Part shown: positions 1-43,216 of the stretch, piece after piece
Position numbering within the stretch: position 1 is the stretch's first letter
Layout of the letters: each line of letters opens with the position of its first letter
Source of the DNA: Telopea speciosissima
Lineage: Eukaryota; Streptophyta; Magnoliopsida; Proteales; Proteaceae
Length of the DNA: 64,000 nucleotides
Direction of reading: 5' to 3'
NCBI RefSeq assembly: GCF_018873765.1
Contig: NC_057916.1
Span: forward strand, 29,425,501 to 29,489,500
Made by a program: the position numbers and the translations under genes
Notes under the pieces: model-generated
The model's input: only the letters and a program-made list of their open reading frames with translations
Databases searched by the model: none
What the model was told of the DNA's origin: nothing

Positions 1-90
1 ACCACTAAGAAGAGAATATTGAGAAGCTATGATTTGTTTAATTTGATAAAGAACATTCACAGACTCACTTTGTGTTTGGTTTTGTTCCAG

Positions 91-2397
91 ATGTGGCCAA
101 GCTTGGTGCTAATGAATGGTACTTCTTCAGTTTCCGGGACCGTAAATATGCTACCGGTCTGCGAACGAACCGGGCAACGATGTCGGGATACTGGAAGGCT
201 ACCGGAAAGGATCGTCCGGTGTATGAACCCACTTCTCATGCAATTGTGGGGATGAGGAAGACTTTGGTTTTCTATCGCAATAGAGCTCCAAATGGTATCA
301 AGACTGGTTGGATCATGCATGAGTTTCGTCAGCAAAACCCTTTCTTACCTCCTAAGGTTTGTTACCACCACCATCACTAGCTCTCACATACACACACCCA
401 CAAAACAAAAACACAAAAAACATTCCCACTTCGCCTATTAATTAGTCTACAATCCCCTTAAACGCTTAGGAGTGCATTCCTTTATTTATCTGTTCGAATA
501 TTTGGGATGTAAGCATTATAGGGAACCAGAGCAGATTTTCATCATATTTATGTGTCGCATACAAAAAATGGTTAAGAATTTAGTCTCACATCGACTGCTT
601 ACTAACATATAACACTTGATAATTTCTTAAATGGAAGATATGGACTGGGCTAAAAACAGAACACATTGGGTCGTGGGTGCAATCATGTGTGGTCCCAAGG
701 AATCATTTGGGTTGAGATTTTTTTGTCTTCTAGTAGGTCCCTCTTCCATTTTCAACTTTTAAGGACGGAAGGGTTGTGTCGACCTCATTATTTTGAACCC
801 ACTTGCTCAAGAGATAAAACATTTATGTGGGCTTCCTTAATGGCCCAACCTCATTGTGGGTTCACTTTCATTGTGTCACGTGGATAGATGATGTGTCAAA
901 TCTAACTTGGATAGATAAGATAGATTAGTCCGGTGTCAAATTTCAAAGTTTAATTCAGTCAAATAATTTGTCGTATAGTAGCCTGTATTCTCATACACTC
1001 TCTGATAGTCGTGAAATTTTTTATATTTTATTTTATAATATAATTAGAAAAAGTTTGTACACACCAAAGGTTTGTACCGTCCTCTAACATTCTCTTTCCT
1101 CTTGACACACTCTTTTCTTTTTGATATGTGAACCCCTGTTAATAAACCATGTGGCATACCCTCTCATGCTCCCATTTGTTGGGCATGAGGATTCCATTAC
1201 ACGCTAACAATGTGTGTCCTCAACTTTATAATATATTTAGCTTACTAATTTGACAAACTCTGATTGAATGAACTTCATATGTGAATAAGGGACCCTGAGG
1301 TCTATCTATTCACAAAATTTGAATGATCCATTCGATCTGCCATATATGGACATTGAGAAATGGTTCACGTAGGAGACAATTTGCCCTTTACAAGTTAACA
1401 AAGTTTCTCATACAAAAGTCGCCCCGAACCAGTTCGATTATCATACCAAACTCATCTCTAACCTCAATTGCACCACCCAGTGTTCTAAAGGACTTTAAGA
1501 GCAGACCGGGGTTATGAAAATCGGAATCAGAATTTAATCGATCAGTGCCTATTCCGATCTGAATCAGTCAATTCGACCAATCCAATTTTGATTCTTGAAA
1601 CAGTGGACCGAATGATCCAACTACATTACCTAGCTCAACGGTTGGATCATTCTGATAGCCAATTATGGCAGTGTTGGATATAGGTTTAAAATATATATAT
1701 ATCAGTATTTGATATAGAGGATGGTTTTGCCCCAAATTCGCTTTAAAAAAAAAATTGAAATTTTAGACGATTTTGCCTTTACCACAGATGGCTAATTATC
1801 GGTATCACTGATACGATACCGATATTTGAAACCGTGATTGGATCCTTTCTCAGAAACATTTGCATGGAAGTGTAGACTCTAATTATTTCCATGCACGAAA
1901 GTTATTTGATATATTGTCTAAGAGAGATTTTTAATATGTTTATTTTGTCTGAACTTATTTGAATGCAGGAAGATTGGGTGCTTTGCAGAGTCATGTACAA
2001 AGGCAAGGGAGAGCCCATGGAAAGCCTCAACATGGAAAATGAATTTGACACATCAACAACCAGAGCCTCTCCTCCAAATTTGTCCTCATCATCGCCTCCC
2101 ATTTACCAACCTCTCCCGTCTGTGTCCACCCAACAAATCAACTCATTCCCTCAATTCATACACTATCAAGACCACAATTTGCTAAATTTAGCAATATTGA
2201 ATGCCAATTCTCCACAGGAATTAGAGAACAACAGACCCTTCTTTGAGATTCACTCTAGAAGCATTGGTGATGAATATGGATTTCTACTTGATATGGGTTT
2301 GGAAGAAAACAACAACTTCAGGAATGAAGAGGCTTCAAGTTTAGAAGACATTAAGTTTGATGATTATGAGAGTATGGTTATTAATTATCTGGATTAA
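91..2397 (+). CDS. NAC-domain transcription factor, 3' two exons (5' part outside window)
   Basis: Plant-specific NAC factor that binds DNA in the nucleus. Two exons are visible: 91-356 (after a TTTGTTCCAG acceptor) and 1969-2397 (stop TAA), separated by a GT-AG intron 357-1968. Exon 91-356 encodes NAC subdomains C and D ([65 protein letters not shown]). The junction reads [11 protein letters not shown], the subdomain E start typical of the family, in phase 0. The acceptor at 90/91 splits a codon after its first base, so a further 5' exon with subdomains A and B must lie upstream of base 1. The C-terminal activation region is Ser/Asn rich and has a [13 protein letters not shown] patch like NAC021/022-type proteins (family recollection). 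The last 142 codons end in acidic ESMVINYLD. The NAC call is sure; the subgroup is tentative. Confidence 0.93.
357..1968 (+). other. NAC intron (1612 bp) with degraded repeat
   Basis: Intron between the NAC subdomain D exon and the subdomain E exon, GT at 357 and AG at 1967-1968. Around 1500-1840 there is repeat-like sequence with alternating 'cgatc' and 'gatcg' words and 'gataccgatatttgaaacc', resembling a decayed TIR transposon. No coding sequence was recognised in it. Confidence 0.75.
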
Positions 2398-2985
2398 TGG
2401 ATCAAAAGTGAAAGGAATAAGTATTTATATATTCTCTACCCCATTTGTTCATGCATTTTCAATTCATTTGTCTCTACAAATATAAGGTGATGATGTTTGT
2501 TGAAGGTTAGATGATTCAAATGTTACAGCTAGATGCTCTTTGGGGCTTGTAATATTTATGTTATGATGTAAATATCAAAATGAAAAATATATCAATTATT
2601 TCTATTTATTTTAAATCTGTTCTACTAGTTCTTAATTTCTTGTTGAGCCAGTATTTTCAGAGCCCATTTTATTCTCATTTCAGTGATTTGCTTACACCAG
2701 AGCTATAAAATTTATGCCAAGAAATATGAGAAATGAGAATCTTGTAATAAATTTCTGAAGCTACTCCATAAATCATTTTCTCTATCTTTCCATAACAAAC
2801 ACAAAGTCATGTCCATACAATCTTATGGTTGAATTCCCTAAAGCCAAATCACCTTAATCTCACACTACCCTTCCTCACTTGAGGTTCAACCAGTCCAAAG
2901 TTGTGGCTCCACAGGCCTGGCTCCAGGCTTTGGATGAGCTGTAATTAAATTAGGCCTAAATTCTGGTCCAAGTCTATATTTTTTA
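2398..2985. other. NAC 3' UTR and intergenic DNA
   Basis: AT-rich sequence after the NAC stop. The first ~200 bases are probably 3' UTR. No canonical AATAAA stands out, and nothing else was recognised. Confidence 0.5.
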
Positions 2986-5900
2986 TTTCCTCTGATCGTT
3001 GTGCCAACTGAGCTTGATTGGGATATCTCTACTACAGCTAATGTTGCCTAGCTTGGAAAGAGAATGGTTGCGATTCCAAATGCTAACAATTCTAGTTGTA
3101 ATTCTTATCCTTCATTATCTCTCAAGGTGTAGATGCCTCTTACGATTTTGGACAATTGATGAGGCTCTGTTTCAAATGGCACATGAACCTCGTTGAGTGC
3201 CTTAAGCACTACATTGCGATGGTCAGGGGAAGCCATGAGTAATCCCCAAATTGAAATGCTCGCTTGAATGCTCTGTTTCAGTTCTATATTCTGAAGAGCT
3301 CTTCGGTCCACTAGCCTTCGTGGATGCTCATTGATGGGTTGTAAGAGCCCGGATGGGTCAAACCAGTCCCGTTCTTTTTCTATTGCATTAATGACCGTGG
3401 GACTTGAGGCTCCATGGGCTGGTAGAGGGTTGTCAGCCACATTAGGCTGGTTCTTAGTGCGTACGGCAAACTTTTTTTGGATGGCATGCTTGAGTACGTA
3501 CAATATAATTATCTGTAGAGTGCCCTTTTTGTGTATGGTATGCATCATATAGATCATCTCGATACTACTTGGGAATGAGATCGGAAATCGGTCTTGGAGC
3601 GACTATGGTAAATAGGCCTTTAGCTTGTAACTATTTGAAGACCAGACTCAAGGTCATAAATAAGTAAAAACTCTTTTTGTTGGGGTCGTGGACATTGATG
3701 ATGCATCCAAATTGAAAGGTGTTTGAGCCAACAAGTTACGAGCAATCTCGTTAACCTCATTAATTTTTGAAGTTTTAGGTTGATAGGGTTTCTTTCCATT
3801 GTTGTTCTTTGTTTTCGGGGGTAGTTAGTAATTTCTCCTCGAACATTGCATCCTCTAATCAAGATCCTACCTCGGCTAGAGCTTTACTCACCATAAAGAT
3901 TCTAGACCATCATTTGGACTTGCTCCCTTTCGGTAGGTCTATCCCACATTAGGACTGTCTTGCCCCTGAATCTTGTTAGATAAGTTAAGAATCCCTCATC
4001 AGGTAGTTGCCTAGTGGTTTCAAGATCCCTTCTTGTTAATTCCATTTTCTTCTTGTACGAATACTATTTCTTATTAAAGGCCCTAGTCAAATCTTCCCAA
4101 GTACCAGTATGGGAGCTATCCAAGGACATAAGCCACCTGTGTATTGGACTTTTTCGCTGGTGAAATCTTGACCTCTTAGTTGTCCTATGAAGGCTCTAAG
4201 GTGAGCATTTGGACAACTAAGGCTTGACTCTTTGAGAGGGTTGAGTTAAGGATAATTATGAAATTGCTTGTGAAAATAAGTTCTTGATGACATTACTCAA
4301 ATCCTCTATAGTTATCCTCAAAAATTTCAAACGAAGGTTATCTATCTACTCCAACGGAGGAGTTCTCATTGGTGTTCATGATTGATGATGATCGAGGTGT
4401 AGACTGAGTTGGCAACTCTATGATTCTGACAAGTCTTGGACCCTCCTGGCTCCACACTTGAGGTGCGTGATTTCCAGTTAAACGTGAAATGGTGCCTAGA
4501 CGAAAGATTCTCACATTAAGTCTCACTTTAATTTATCCTAGCCTTTTATGTCATGACTCAAGAAAAAATAGGGGGGGGGGGATTCAAACACATGATGCAC
4601 AAACAATGTTCGAACAAATTGAACCGTTTGATTCTCATGAATGATTTAAAATTACCAATTACTATTAGTTATGTATCCTAGGTATATGTTCACATCAATG
4701 TCCCTCCATGATGCATGAAGTTATTTTGCTATAGGACATAAGGTTCCCCTACTATAGAAAGGAGCATCGTGTATATCTCACCCGGTCTGCACCGAAGTGG
4801 TCAAGTAGTACGTTTATGCGTCTCTTTCATATACCTAAAGGTACTGAACTAGAGTGTGTGAGTTCACCATGGGGCCTCTTGAGTCTGCACTCTTGTCCCA
4901 TAACTAGTTCATGTGGTTTGTCATACATCCATGAAATGAGTGTATGCACAAGTGTATGAAATGATGAGAGTGAGTACAAACAAGCCCTAGCAATCAAGGT
5001 ACAACATATAAGGCCCAAACAATACAACAAAATGGGTTTGGTGAAGTTTAACGTATTCCTCAATGGATTCGCCATTGCGGGGCCAAAAGGGGTTTTACGA
5101 ACGTTCTCCCTCCTCTAGAAGAGTATAAAGGGTTTTTTGGTTTCTATTGACTTGGAGTCGCCACCTAAATTAGGGTCTAGGACCCAAAATAAATTAAAAT
5201 AAAACTAAGACTCCTCTCCAAACTGATCTAAATATAGGTTAGAGTCAGTCTCAAGTTGTGGTCCGAGGAAGGTGTTAGGTACCTCGGTCTACCCGATAAA
5301 AAGCCACTTCAACCCTAGGTTTGTTGATTATGAAAGGGCCAATTACATACAAACTAGTGTATGTACACAATATAAAGGAAGAGTGGGATGACATACCTCA
5401 ATTATGTCGCAGTACTACGTGGTTAGTATAATGAATGTAAAGCATACATGATATGATAAATATGAGAATCATAAACTAAACATGCAAGGCTAATCATACA
5501 AACATGTTGGAAATTACAGAAATGTCATTTAACATGTATAATCGTTGTACATATTATACAAGACGTGAAAATCATGAAGATCATATCATACACACATGTT
5601 AAGCACTCTAAGCATGATAAACATGGATATAATCATAAAAAATTCAAAATAAATCATAAAAATTCGTGCACAACATACATATAATACTCCTACATCTAGA
5701 CTCAACCTAGAAAGAGGAAAAAATGGAAAATGGAGTGGGGGAATGACCTTGTACTTAAGAACAACGATAAAAATCATTAAAAAGAGTCAAAATAACTTCC
5801 CAAATTATTGGAAAATGGAAAAAGGAAAATCCTAAAAAAAAAAAAAGATTAAATAATAAAAACAAGGATATGAAATAAAAGGAGAAAAAGCTGAAATCTG

Positions 5901-6982
5901 TCCTAATAAAAGAAAAATCAAAGGAAAAATGTTAAACAGTCGACTTTCTACATTTGCGGGTCAGGCCATGTAGGGACCCTGATCGGCGTGAGAAAGGAAA
6001 GAGCACGTCCAAACCCATATTGTATCCTAAGGGATTGATGAAAGCTAAAGGTAGAGAGAATGGAGGATCGATTACCTAAAAGCAATGTAAAGCTTTGCAG
6101 CCGAAATGGGGACCGATGGTCTTATATCCAAGTATATCCTCATTTTTCTTTGGCACCTACGGTAGAGATTGGTGAAGAAAGTAGGTTCAGTTGGATAGGC
6201 CTAGACTCAGGTTTCAGAGATCTCAAGTCAGAACTAATGCAGTAAATCAACAGAACTAGCTCCAAAAGATGCTCCCAATATGCAATAATTCTTCATAAAT
6301 GTGCGTAGTCCTCTCAACGTGTGAGATGGATCATCTATTTATAAGCTTGAGGATCCAATTTCGTCCAAGACAAGTGCTCTTTGCTTCCATTATTGTGGGA
6401 TTTCATTCCTCTAAGATACTGTATCAAACATGGGAAGAAATCACTTTCATGCATAAAGGGAGGGTTTTGATTTGAGGGGATGCTAGGGTCTTAAAGTGTG
6501 TCTAGGTTAGAGCAAAGCTCAACAAATACGAGATCAAATCAAATCTCTCATTGATAGGGGTGAATCCCTACAATATCGCCAAAGATGATATGTAATGAGG
6601 CTTGAATGATAGGCAATGAAGTTTGACTGATGAGTAGACGACGTCGTTTTATTGATAGTCGGTGTGGTTTTGAGTTAGTCTACAACATACTTGAAATAAA
6701 ACCATGGGTCGGGTCTAGTTGGGGCTTAAGCCTAAATCCAAACTGGTCTTAGCCCTTGAGGTTGGTCTTGGTCCATTCTAAACATGTCAAAACCAATTAT
6801 CCATATTTTAAAAATTCATTTATCAAATTTTAAACATCTTAAACTGGCATGGGAGCTCAGAGCATTGCCCAAAGGCTAGAAGAACTCGCTGGGACATAAC
6901 TAAACGAACCCTCCATATTTCAAGGGAATTCCATCACATCATCGGCTGGGCCACTCTGGGATGACAAAATGAGGTGTCTACA
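2986..6982 (-). mobile_element. Ty3/Gypsy (Tat-like) retrotransposon, 5' part: LTR plus gag/protease-region remnants
   Basis: Read on the minus strand. The LTR begins TGTAGACACCTCATTTTG at 6982 and ends near 5076. It contains the GGTGGCGACTCC-type motif common in Tat-clade LTRs (family recollection). Immediately after it, 5074 downward, is TGGCGAATCCATTGAGGA, a plausible tRNA primer-binding site. Internal sequence runs toward lower coordinates with broken frames. One segment at 3105-3557 reads NQPNVADNPLPAHG, a Gypsy gag-pol linker type. RT, RNase H, integrase and the 3' LTR are absent, so the element is truncated near 2990. No host gene is supported here. Confidence 0.7.
5076..6982 (-). repeat. 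Long terminal repeat (~1.9 kb) of the Tat-like Gypsy element
   Basis: TG...CA boundaries on the minus strand: TGTAGACACC at 6982 and ...CCGCA at about 5076, then one spacer base and the primer-binding site. It has no partner LTR in the window. Confidence 0.65.
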
Positions 6983-7775
6983 AGTTCTAGACGTCATAAA
7001 CCATGTCCAGGTAGCCATACTTCTCTGGGTCTACTAATTTCTATTCTGTATGTCCGTAGTAATGGTATATGTTCATTGTTAATTTGCTAATTTTTGCCTT
7101 ACAATGGCTAACAGATTTCAGGATTAATTTTATTCTGTTAATTTTTGCTAGGAAGCAAAATGTAAGATTTACAGTCATCTCCCTCTTTCTTCATAGTCAT
7201 TTTGGTTCCAATTCCTCACTTAAACCCTAGAAGTGACTAAAACCCTAGAAATGACTCAATCCCTAAAATTGACTAACAATGCAACAAAAATTAGTTTATG
7301 AATTGGAACCAAAAAAAAATTTTCAAATGAGTTAGAGTAGGGAGAGGAGAATGAGGATGAGAGGGAGAGAAGAGAGAATGGATTCAGACAATCAAAAGGC
7401 AGAGGAGAGGGAGAGAAGGGACTAACTTACCTTTGGGAGGAGTTGTAGATTGTCAGGAGAAACCACGATGATGTTCTTAGCAATGTCGAATAAGGAAGGC
7501 CTGTACAATTAGGGGAATGGAATGTAAAGGCAAAAAGGTAAATTCACTCCTCCAAGATTAGGATTCTGCCATTGGAGAGAGTGCATTCAACGAAGATCAT
7601 GTTCGGATGCTACATTCCTTTGGAGGAACACACCATCAATGTGTTTTAAGTAACCACAAATCTTTGTTGTTAGTTTTATTGGATTTGTTTATTGAGACCA
7701 TTTGATGAATATTGTATTTGCTTCCGCCGCCACCCATCACCATGCGACTAGGCAGCGGTCTTCTCTCTTCAGATT
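6983..7775. other. Intergenic, no gene recognised
   Basis: Contains a loose inverted pair, 'ttttggttccaattcc' near 7199 and 'gaattggaaccaaaa' near 7299, with 'ccctaga' repeats between them. This suggests a small decayed foldback. No ORF with recognisable content. Confidence 0.4.
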
Positions 7776-7990
7776 AAATTCCTCTCCAATTCTTGACATG
7801 TGCAATGCAATGCAGTTCAGGTTAAGATGTTGCCATGTGGCAGGTGCAACATCCAACGGTCTGAGCTCAATTCAATTGGTTTTTCCCCCTTTTCTTCTTG
7901 AGCTTGGACCATTGGATGTCATGCCTAACACATGGCAACATCCCCGAACTGCACCACAATGCACTTTTAGAGAATTGGAGAGGATTTTTT
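7776..7990. mobile_element. Foldback MITE (~215 bp)
   Basis: The left half (AAATTCCTCTCCAATTCT from 7776) and the reverse complement of the right half (ending near 7990) align along nearly their full lengths. Matched blocks include 'tgttgccatgtg' with 'cacatggcaaca' and 'caacatccaacggtc' with 'gaccattggatgtc'. The whole unit can fold into one long hairpin. No transposase. Target duplication not resolved. Confidence 0.75.
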
Positions 7991-8813
7991 TCTTGTCTCC
8001 TATTTCTTTTATAAAATGACATCTCTGCCCTTATTGGAGGAGTAAGGAGTCATATAGACGAAAGAGCGCTTGCGTAGGCCGCTCATTGTATATTTTTGGT
8101 AGGGAATATTGGCGCAGTTATGGGGCCAACACAGTGGAATTCTGACTTCTGAGGGTGGAGGACTCTTGAAGCTTTATCTCAATTCTCAAGGTGAGATTCC
8201 AAAATCTCTCCAATTACTCGCGTTTTTGTGTAAACATATATCATCTCAGCAAAGAATGTCTTTACCAAAAAAAAAAAAGCAAAGAATGTGACATGAAATT
8301 AATTAATATTTGTGCTATGATAATTTTCCCCGTCAGATCATGCGTCGGTCGTTTATGATCAATTCAGTATACGTTTCTCGTTTCTCTTAATATTCATTGG
8401 TTAGGTTAGGGTTCACAATGTTTAACTTCTTTTTTTTGTTTTTGTTTTTTTTGCCTTGTTTGAATCTTTTCCTTTTTGGGTAAAATAACTAGTTTGGGAT
8501 CTGAGTTTTACTTACCCCACCTCTTCAAATTTAGGGTTCTTCTTGGTTTGGTTGATGAAATTCTCGAGGTTATAGTCTAAACTGGAATCTTAGGGGGAAG
8601 GGAGAGGGTATTCCCCCTCTAGGATCTGAAGGTAATCCTTAAAATCAATTTTCCTTCTTCCCGTAAGATAAGCGGTTTTGGTGGCTGTCATCTGGGGATA
8701 TCTGCTATAGCGTTAGATCCTCTCTGAGCTTCTGTATTTCTATGTTTTTTAATTTTTGTTTTATGTTCTTCCCGGATTTAGTTTCTTCCCATTTATTGTT
8801 TTTTGGACATGTT
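7991..8813. other. Possible promoter/5' leader region of the JMJ gene
   Basis: No coding sequence recognised. Pyrimidine-rich and GGTTAGGGTT-type words (8400-8640) resemble a plant 5' leader and leader intron, and a GT after 'gatctgaag' near 8632 could be a donor. This is inference only; transcript data would be needed to place the JMJ start site. Confidence 0.25.
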
Positions 8814-9872
8814 TGTTTTCTATACCAAAACGTAAAATAGCTACTGTGGATTCTGAATTACAAATTAGGTAGCACATATAAATCTGCATCCAGAAAGTAC
8901 TACCTAACAAATCAGATTCAACATTGCGTACTTTTCAAATTTTGATTTTGATTTTGATCAAAATCAATGTCTCATTATTTCAGAAATCATTGGTTAGGGT
9001 AGTAAGAATTAGATAGACCAATGATTTTTGAAACAGTCACACATTGATACATAATTGAAGACGTCAACTCGTGTTATTTCATTGCAATTCACAGACTTAT
9101 TAACACAAACCTAAAATCAAGTTTTTGAAGCTTAAAGTTCTTCTATATCCAAAAAAAAAATGTTAGACCCAACAAAACCTTCATTTTCTGTTAATAGGTT
9201 CCAAGAAGAATAAGAATAAGATAGACCAATGATTTTTGAAATAGTCACACATTGATAAATTATATTGAGTTGAGTCAATCACGAAAATGAAATCCTGAGT
9301 TGCATGGTAGCCCGTTATATAGCGTGATCTACGAGTAGAGCAGAAAAACTGATCGTACACTACCTGATTTACAACCAACCTGGCATAGAGGATTCTGCAG
9401 CCATGATTGATCAATATTGCCATGATTTATCAATGTGTGACTTTTTCAGAAATCATTGGTCTACCTTATTCTTACTCTTCTGGGAACCTATTAACAGAAG
9501 TGAAGGTTTTGTTGGGTCTAAGATTTTTTTTTTTAAATATAGAAGAACTTTAAGCTTCAAGAACTTGATTTTAGGTTTGTGTTAATAAGTCTGTGAATTG
9601 CAATGAAATAACACGAGTTGACGTCTTCAATTATGTATCAATGTTTGACTGTTTCAGAAATCATTGGTCTTTCTTATTGTTACTACCTAACCAGCAATAA
9701 AAAAGACTAATGATTTTTGAAACAGTCACACATTGATTTTGATAATTTGTGATGTTTAATCTGATTTATTAGGTAGTACTTACTGGATGCAGATTTATAT
9801 GTGCTGGCTAATTTGCAATTCAGAATCTCTAGTAGCTAGTGTTGTCTAGATGGTATTGGTATAGAAAGCAAA
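8814..9872. repeat. Large inverted repeat (two ~450-bp arms, ~165-bp loop)
   Basis: The left arm 8814-9260 and the reverse complement of 9425-9872 match over nearly their full length, with scattered substitutions and small indels. Shared stretches include 'gtcaactcgtgttatttcat' and 'cctaaaatcaagtt'. Transcribed through, it would form a ~450-bp double-stranded stem. A 34-bp motif (atcaatgtgtgactgtttcagaaatc...) lies within it at 8963-8996 (+), 9015-9048 (-), 9223-9256 (-), 9429-9462 (+), 9637-9670 (+) and 9704-9737 (-). Adjacent opposite copies form 86-bp and 101-bp mini-hairpins. It lies ~1.7 kb upstream of the JMJ start codon. Confidence 0.85.
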
Positions 9873-9915
9873 TATCGGAAGTAGTACTTAATATTATATT
9901 AATTTAATGGGCATG

Positions 9916-10168
9916 GAGGATTCTACAGCCATGATTTATCAATGTGTGACTGTTTCAAAAATTATTGGTCTATCTTATTCTTACTCTTCTACGAACCTAT
10001 TAATAGAAGTGAAGGTCTTGTTGGGTCTAAGGTTTTTTTTTAATTTTTATTTTTAGAACTTTAAGCTTCAAGAACTTGATTTTAGGTTTGTGTTAATAAG
10101 TCTATGAATTAAGATATAAAAAGCATATGCAATGAAATAACACAAGCTGACGTCCTCAATTATGTATG
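9916..10168 (+). repeat. Third partial copy of the hairpin arm
   Basis: Direct repeat of 9388-9637 (starts GAGGATTCTACAGCCATGAT, ends CCTCAATTATGTAT). It carries a seventh copy of the 34-bp motif at 9938-9971 and an extra ~20-bp AT-rich insertion near 10110. More diverged than the two arms of the main inverted repeat. Confidence 0.75.
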
Positions 10169-11593
10169 TTATCCGAGGACTGAATGTTGGCTATAGAATG
10201 GAATGTTCATTAATGCTATTCCATACTATAATGCAGGTCAAACTTCTATGTTGTTTCTTTTTGAGGGAGTTGTTTTTAAGTTGCCAATCAGGCTAGTAAA
10301 GTCTTTGAGTCTGGTTATTACTTAAGGACTCTGAATCTATCTTTTCAAGGATGTTAAAAATGATTTGAACTGATGAAATACACATATTGCATATACCAGA
10401 TTCATAAACATGGTGGTTAGACTTCTACACAGTGGATTGCTATAGCTAGTAAATCACTTTCATCAGTTAAGTGAATTTATGTGGAATTGAGTAGGTGCTT
10501 GGATTCAATAGACATCAAATATGAATCACGAATTTTATGAGATGTAGATCAAGCATAAACAGAATTTAATCTAACGTAGCAACTATGTGCCTGACTAATG
10601 AACATACTGGTCAGTGTTTTGTGCTGTCAGTGAACCCTTGGATCAGTAAATATCACCCAAATTAAGCCAGAGAAGGAACAAAAAGAATTGATGTCTGGCC
10701 ATTTGGGTTCTAGCATAATGTACTAAAGAAACAGAAAAAATCTCTAGACCTTCCCAAAACCAAATGAAACTGTCTGAAATTTATACCTGAGCTGACCTTT
10801 ATGTGGTCTATCTTATTCCAGGTCTCAAAGTTATTTTAAATGCTGGATTATCTCACATTGTATGAGGCATTGCCTTAAATCATTTTCTTGATTTATCTTC
10901 TGAGATGGTCAAGTACCCCTATTCCTTACTGTATGAACACACTTTGGCTGATGGATTTAGCTGTTAGATCTGATTGCATCACTTGCACATTCAAGTTCCT
11001 AAGAAATATTGGACAAAGACTGCAGGATCAAGAACCAGCTGTAAATTGTGATGTTACAGATAGGAGGAATTGAGGAGAACGACTAGGGTTGTTGGACCAT
11101 CTCTTAGCCATCTTGATTTCTTTTTCTAGTCACCAGAATAATTGAAATTTTCTAATTATCCTGATACAATTAATGTATGGATTCACAGATAGAAAATAAG
11201 ATTTTTCTCATATCATGCTTAAATGTTAAATCATGTTTACTTCTAGGCATGCGCATACAAGACCTGCCTGCTTATAGGGTCATCTTCTTTCCCTAAGATC
11301 ATTTATTTTTCATTGGCCATTTATTTGGGATATTTCGGATAGGAGCATCTTCTCTAGTAGACTACTAGACTCAACTTATAGCTGCATCTCCTGAGACAAC
11401 TTTTGAGGCAGTCCAAAGTTGATGGGAAATATCGCATACTCCACACTTCCATATGTTTCCCTGATAAGGTTGATGAATCCTAATACTTTAATGTCTTCTC
11501 AGAATGTTAATTTTAAATTGAATACTTTTGTTTTCTAAGCGACAGTTGGATTGATACTTTGTTCTATTTTTTTTTTCCCCTTATGGTTTGCAG
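10169..11593 (+). other. Upstream region / probable 5'-UTR intron of JMJ
   Basis: No ORF of interest. It ends in a strong acceptor tract (T-run, CCCC, TTATGGTTTGCAG at 11593), just five bases before the JMJ ATG. An upstream non-coding exon is therefore expected, but its position is not visible. Confidence 0.45.
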
Positions 11594-11598
11594 TATTA

Positions 11599-42131
<30,533 letters not shown>

Positions 42132-42375
42132 TTCTTTTTTTTCCTCAAATTTTGTAAGTCCTTCCCTGTGTTATGGGTACATTTTGTAAATACTGTATCA
42201 TTGTTCAGATACTTGCAGTTCGACATAATTCTCTCCCATATAGTCCTGGTACTCATATGGACATTGGACACATCCCTATGAAAAAGGGAAAAGGAGAGGA
42301 AGTGCTGTGCACACATATTTTTTTTAACAATATGCAAAAATAGATAATGTAGCAATCTAATTCTAATTCTTTTGC

Positions 42376-42381
42376 AATAAA
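42376..42381 (+). promoter_or_regulatory. Candidate JMJ polyadenylation signal
   Basis: AATAAA 245 bases after the JMJ stop codon, in AT-rich sequence. Position is suitable but unproven. Confidence 0.35.
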
Positions 42382-43055
42382 TATTTGCACTTAGTGCTAG
42401 TTTACTCATTTACTCCTTTTGCCATAATAGTTGCCAGGATTTCTTCAACAGTTTAATCTCAGGCAGGATGTTGTATCTGTATTCTATGTTTGTTTCACAC
42501 TTTCACTGACTTGATGTGGAAATGATGATGATATACCGAATAGGTTATTGTGAAAAGTGATTCAAATTGCTTGGGAATGTGGATACATATCAAGGACATT
42601 TATTATTTTCTTTTGCACTGAGGAATAAGCATCTTGATGAACTGTCCTAGGTTGGAGTAGGTCACTAAATATTTGATACAGGTACCTCGGCCGGAAGGCA
42701 GTTCAATGAGATTTCCAGGTGGAAGTGTTGGAAGTTGGCCATTGCTCATCTTTTAAAGTTGCTAATAATAAGGAATGGGCTCTTTAGCAGCAACGCTTTC
42801 AATTTTAGGGTTTAATATATGTATGGGATGAAAGTATATTGCTGTTACCGTTTTCAATCGGCAGGTTACGAGAGGCCTTCCAAAATTTAACTACTGATTA
42901 TGATTCTGCCAGAATCAACCTGAACCCAAACAAAGATTAATTTCTTGGAATTCAGTGATATCAACAAGACTTTGGATCTGCCTCGAAACAAGGAATGGAC
43001 TACTGACTACTAACAGCAAAGTTTTCAAATTTCACTTATAAAGAAAAGGGAAAAA
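42382..43055. other. Downstream of JMJ, no gene recognised
   Basis: AT-rich; frames are short. Nothing recognised. Confidence 0.4.
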
Positions 43056-43216
43056 CAAATTGTCTGGGAGCGTGGCCTACACCGGCACTCCCATGAATCT
43101 ATCTCTCTCTCTCTTTCCCATATGAAAAGACACCTCTATACCCTTGTTTTGAGGAGAGAGATAGACACAAGGGAGTGCTGGCGTAGACCATACTCCCGGA
43201 CAGAAAACTGCTTCCC
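43056..43216. mobile_element. Foldback MITE, family with CACTCCCATGAA core, copy 1
   Basis: The left arm (CTGGGAGCGTGGCCTACACC, GGCACTCCCATGAATC, TATCTCTCTC) pairs with the right arm (GAGAGAGATAGACAC, GGGAGTGCTGGCGTAGACC, ATACTCCCGGACAG). About 160 bp. A second copy lies at 48258-48428. Confidence 0.8.

Noticed and set aside
3105-3557. A 150-codon minus-strand frame that could pass as a host gene
   Set aside because: Its NPLPAHG-type sequence and position behind an LTR and primer-binding site fit a Gypsy gag-pol linker.
8109-8291. 60-codon ORF upstream of JMJ as a possible uORF or small gene
   Set aside because: Ends in a poly-lysine run from an A-tract, no similarity recognised, and no evidence that it lies in a transcript.
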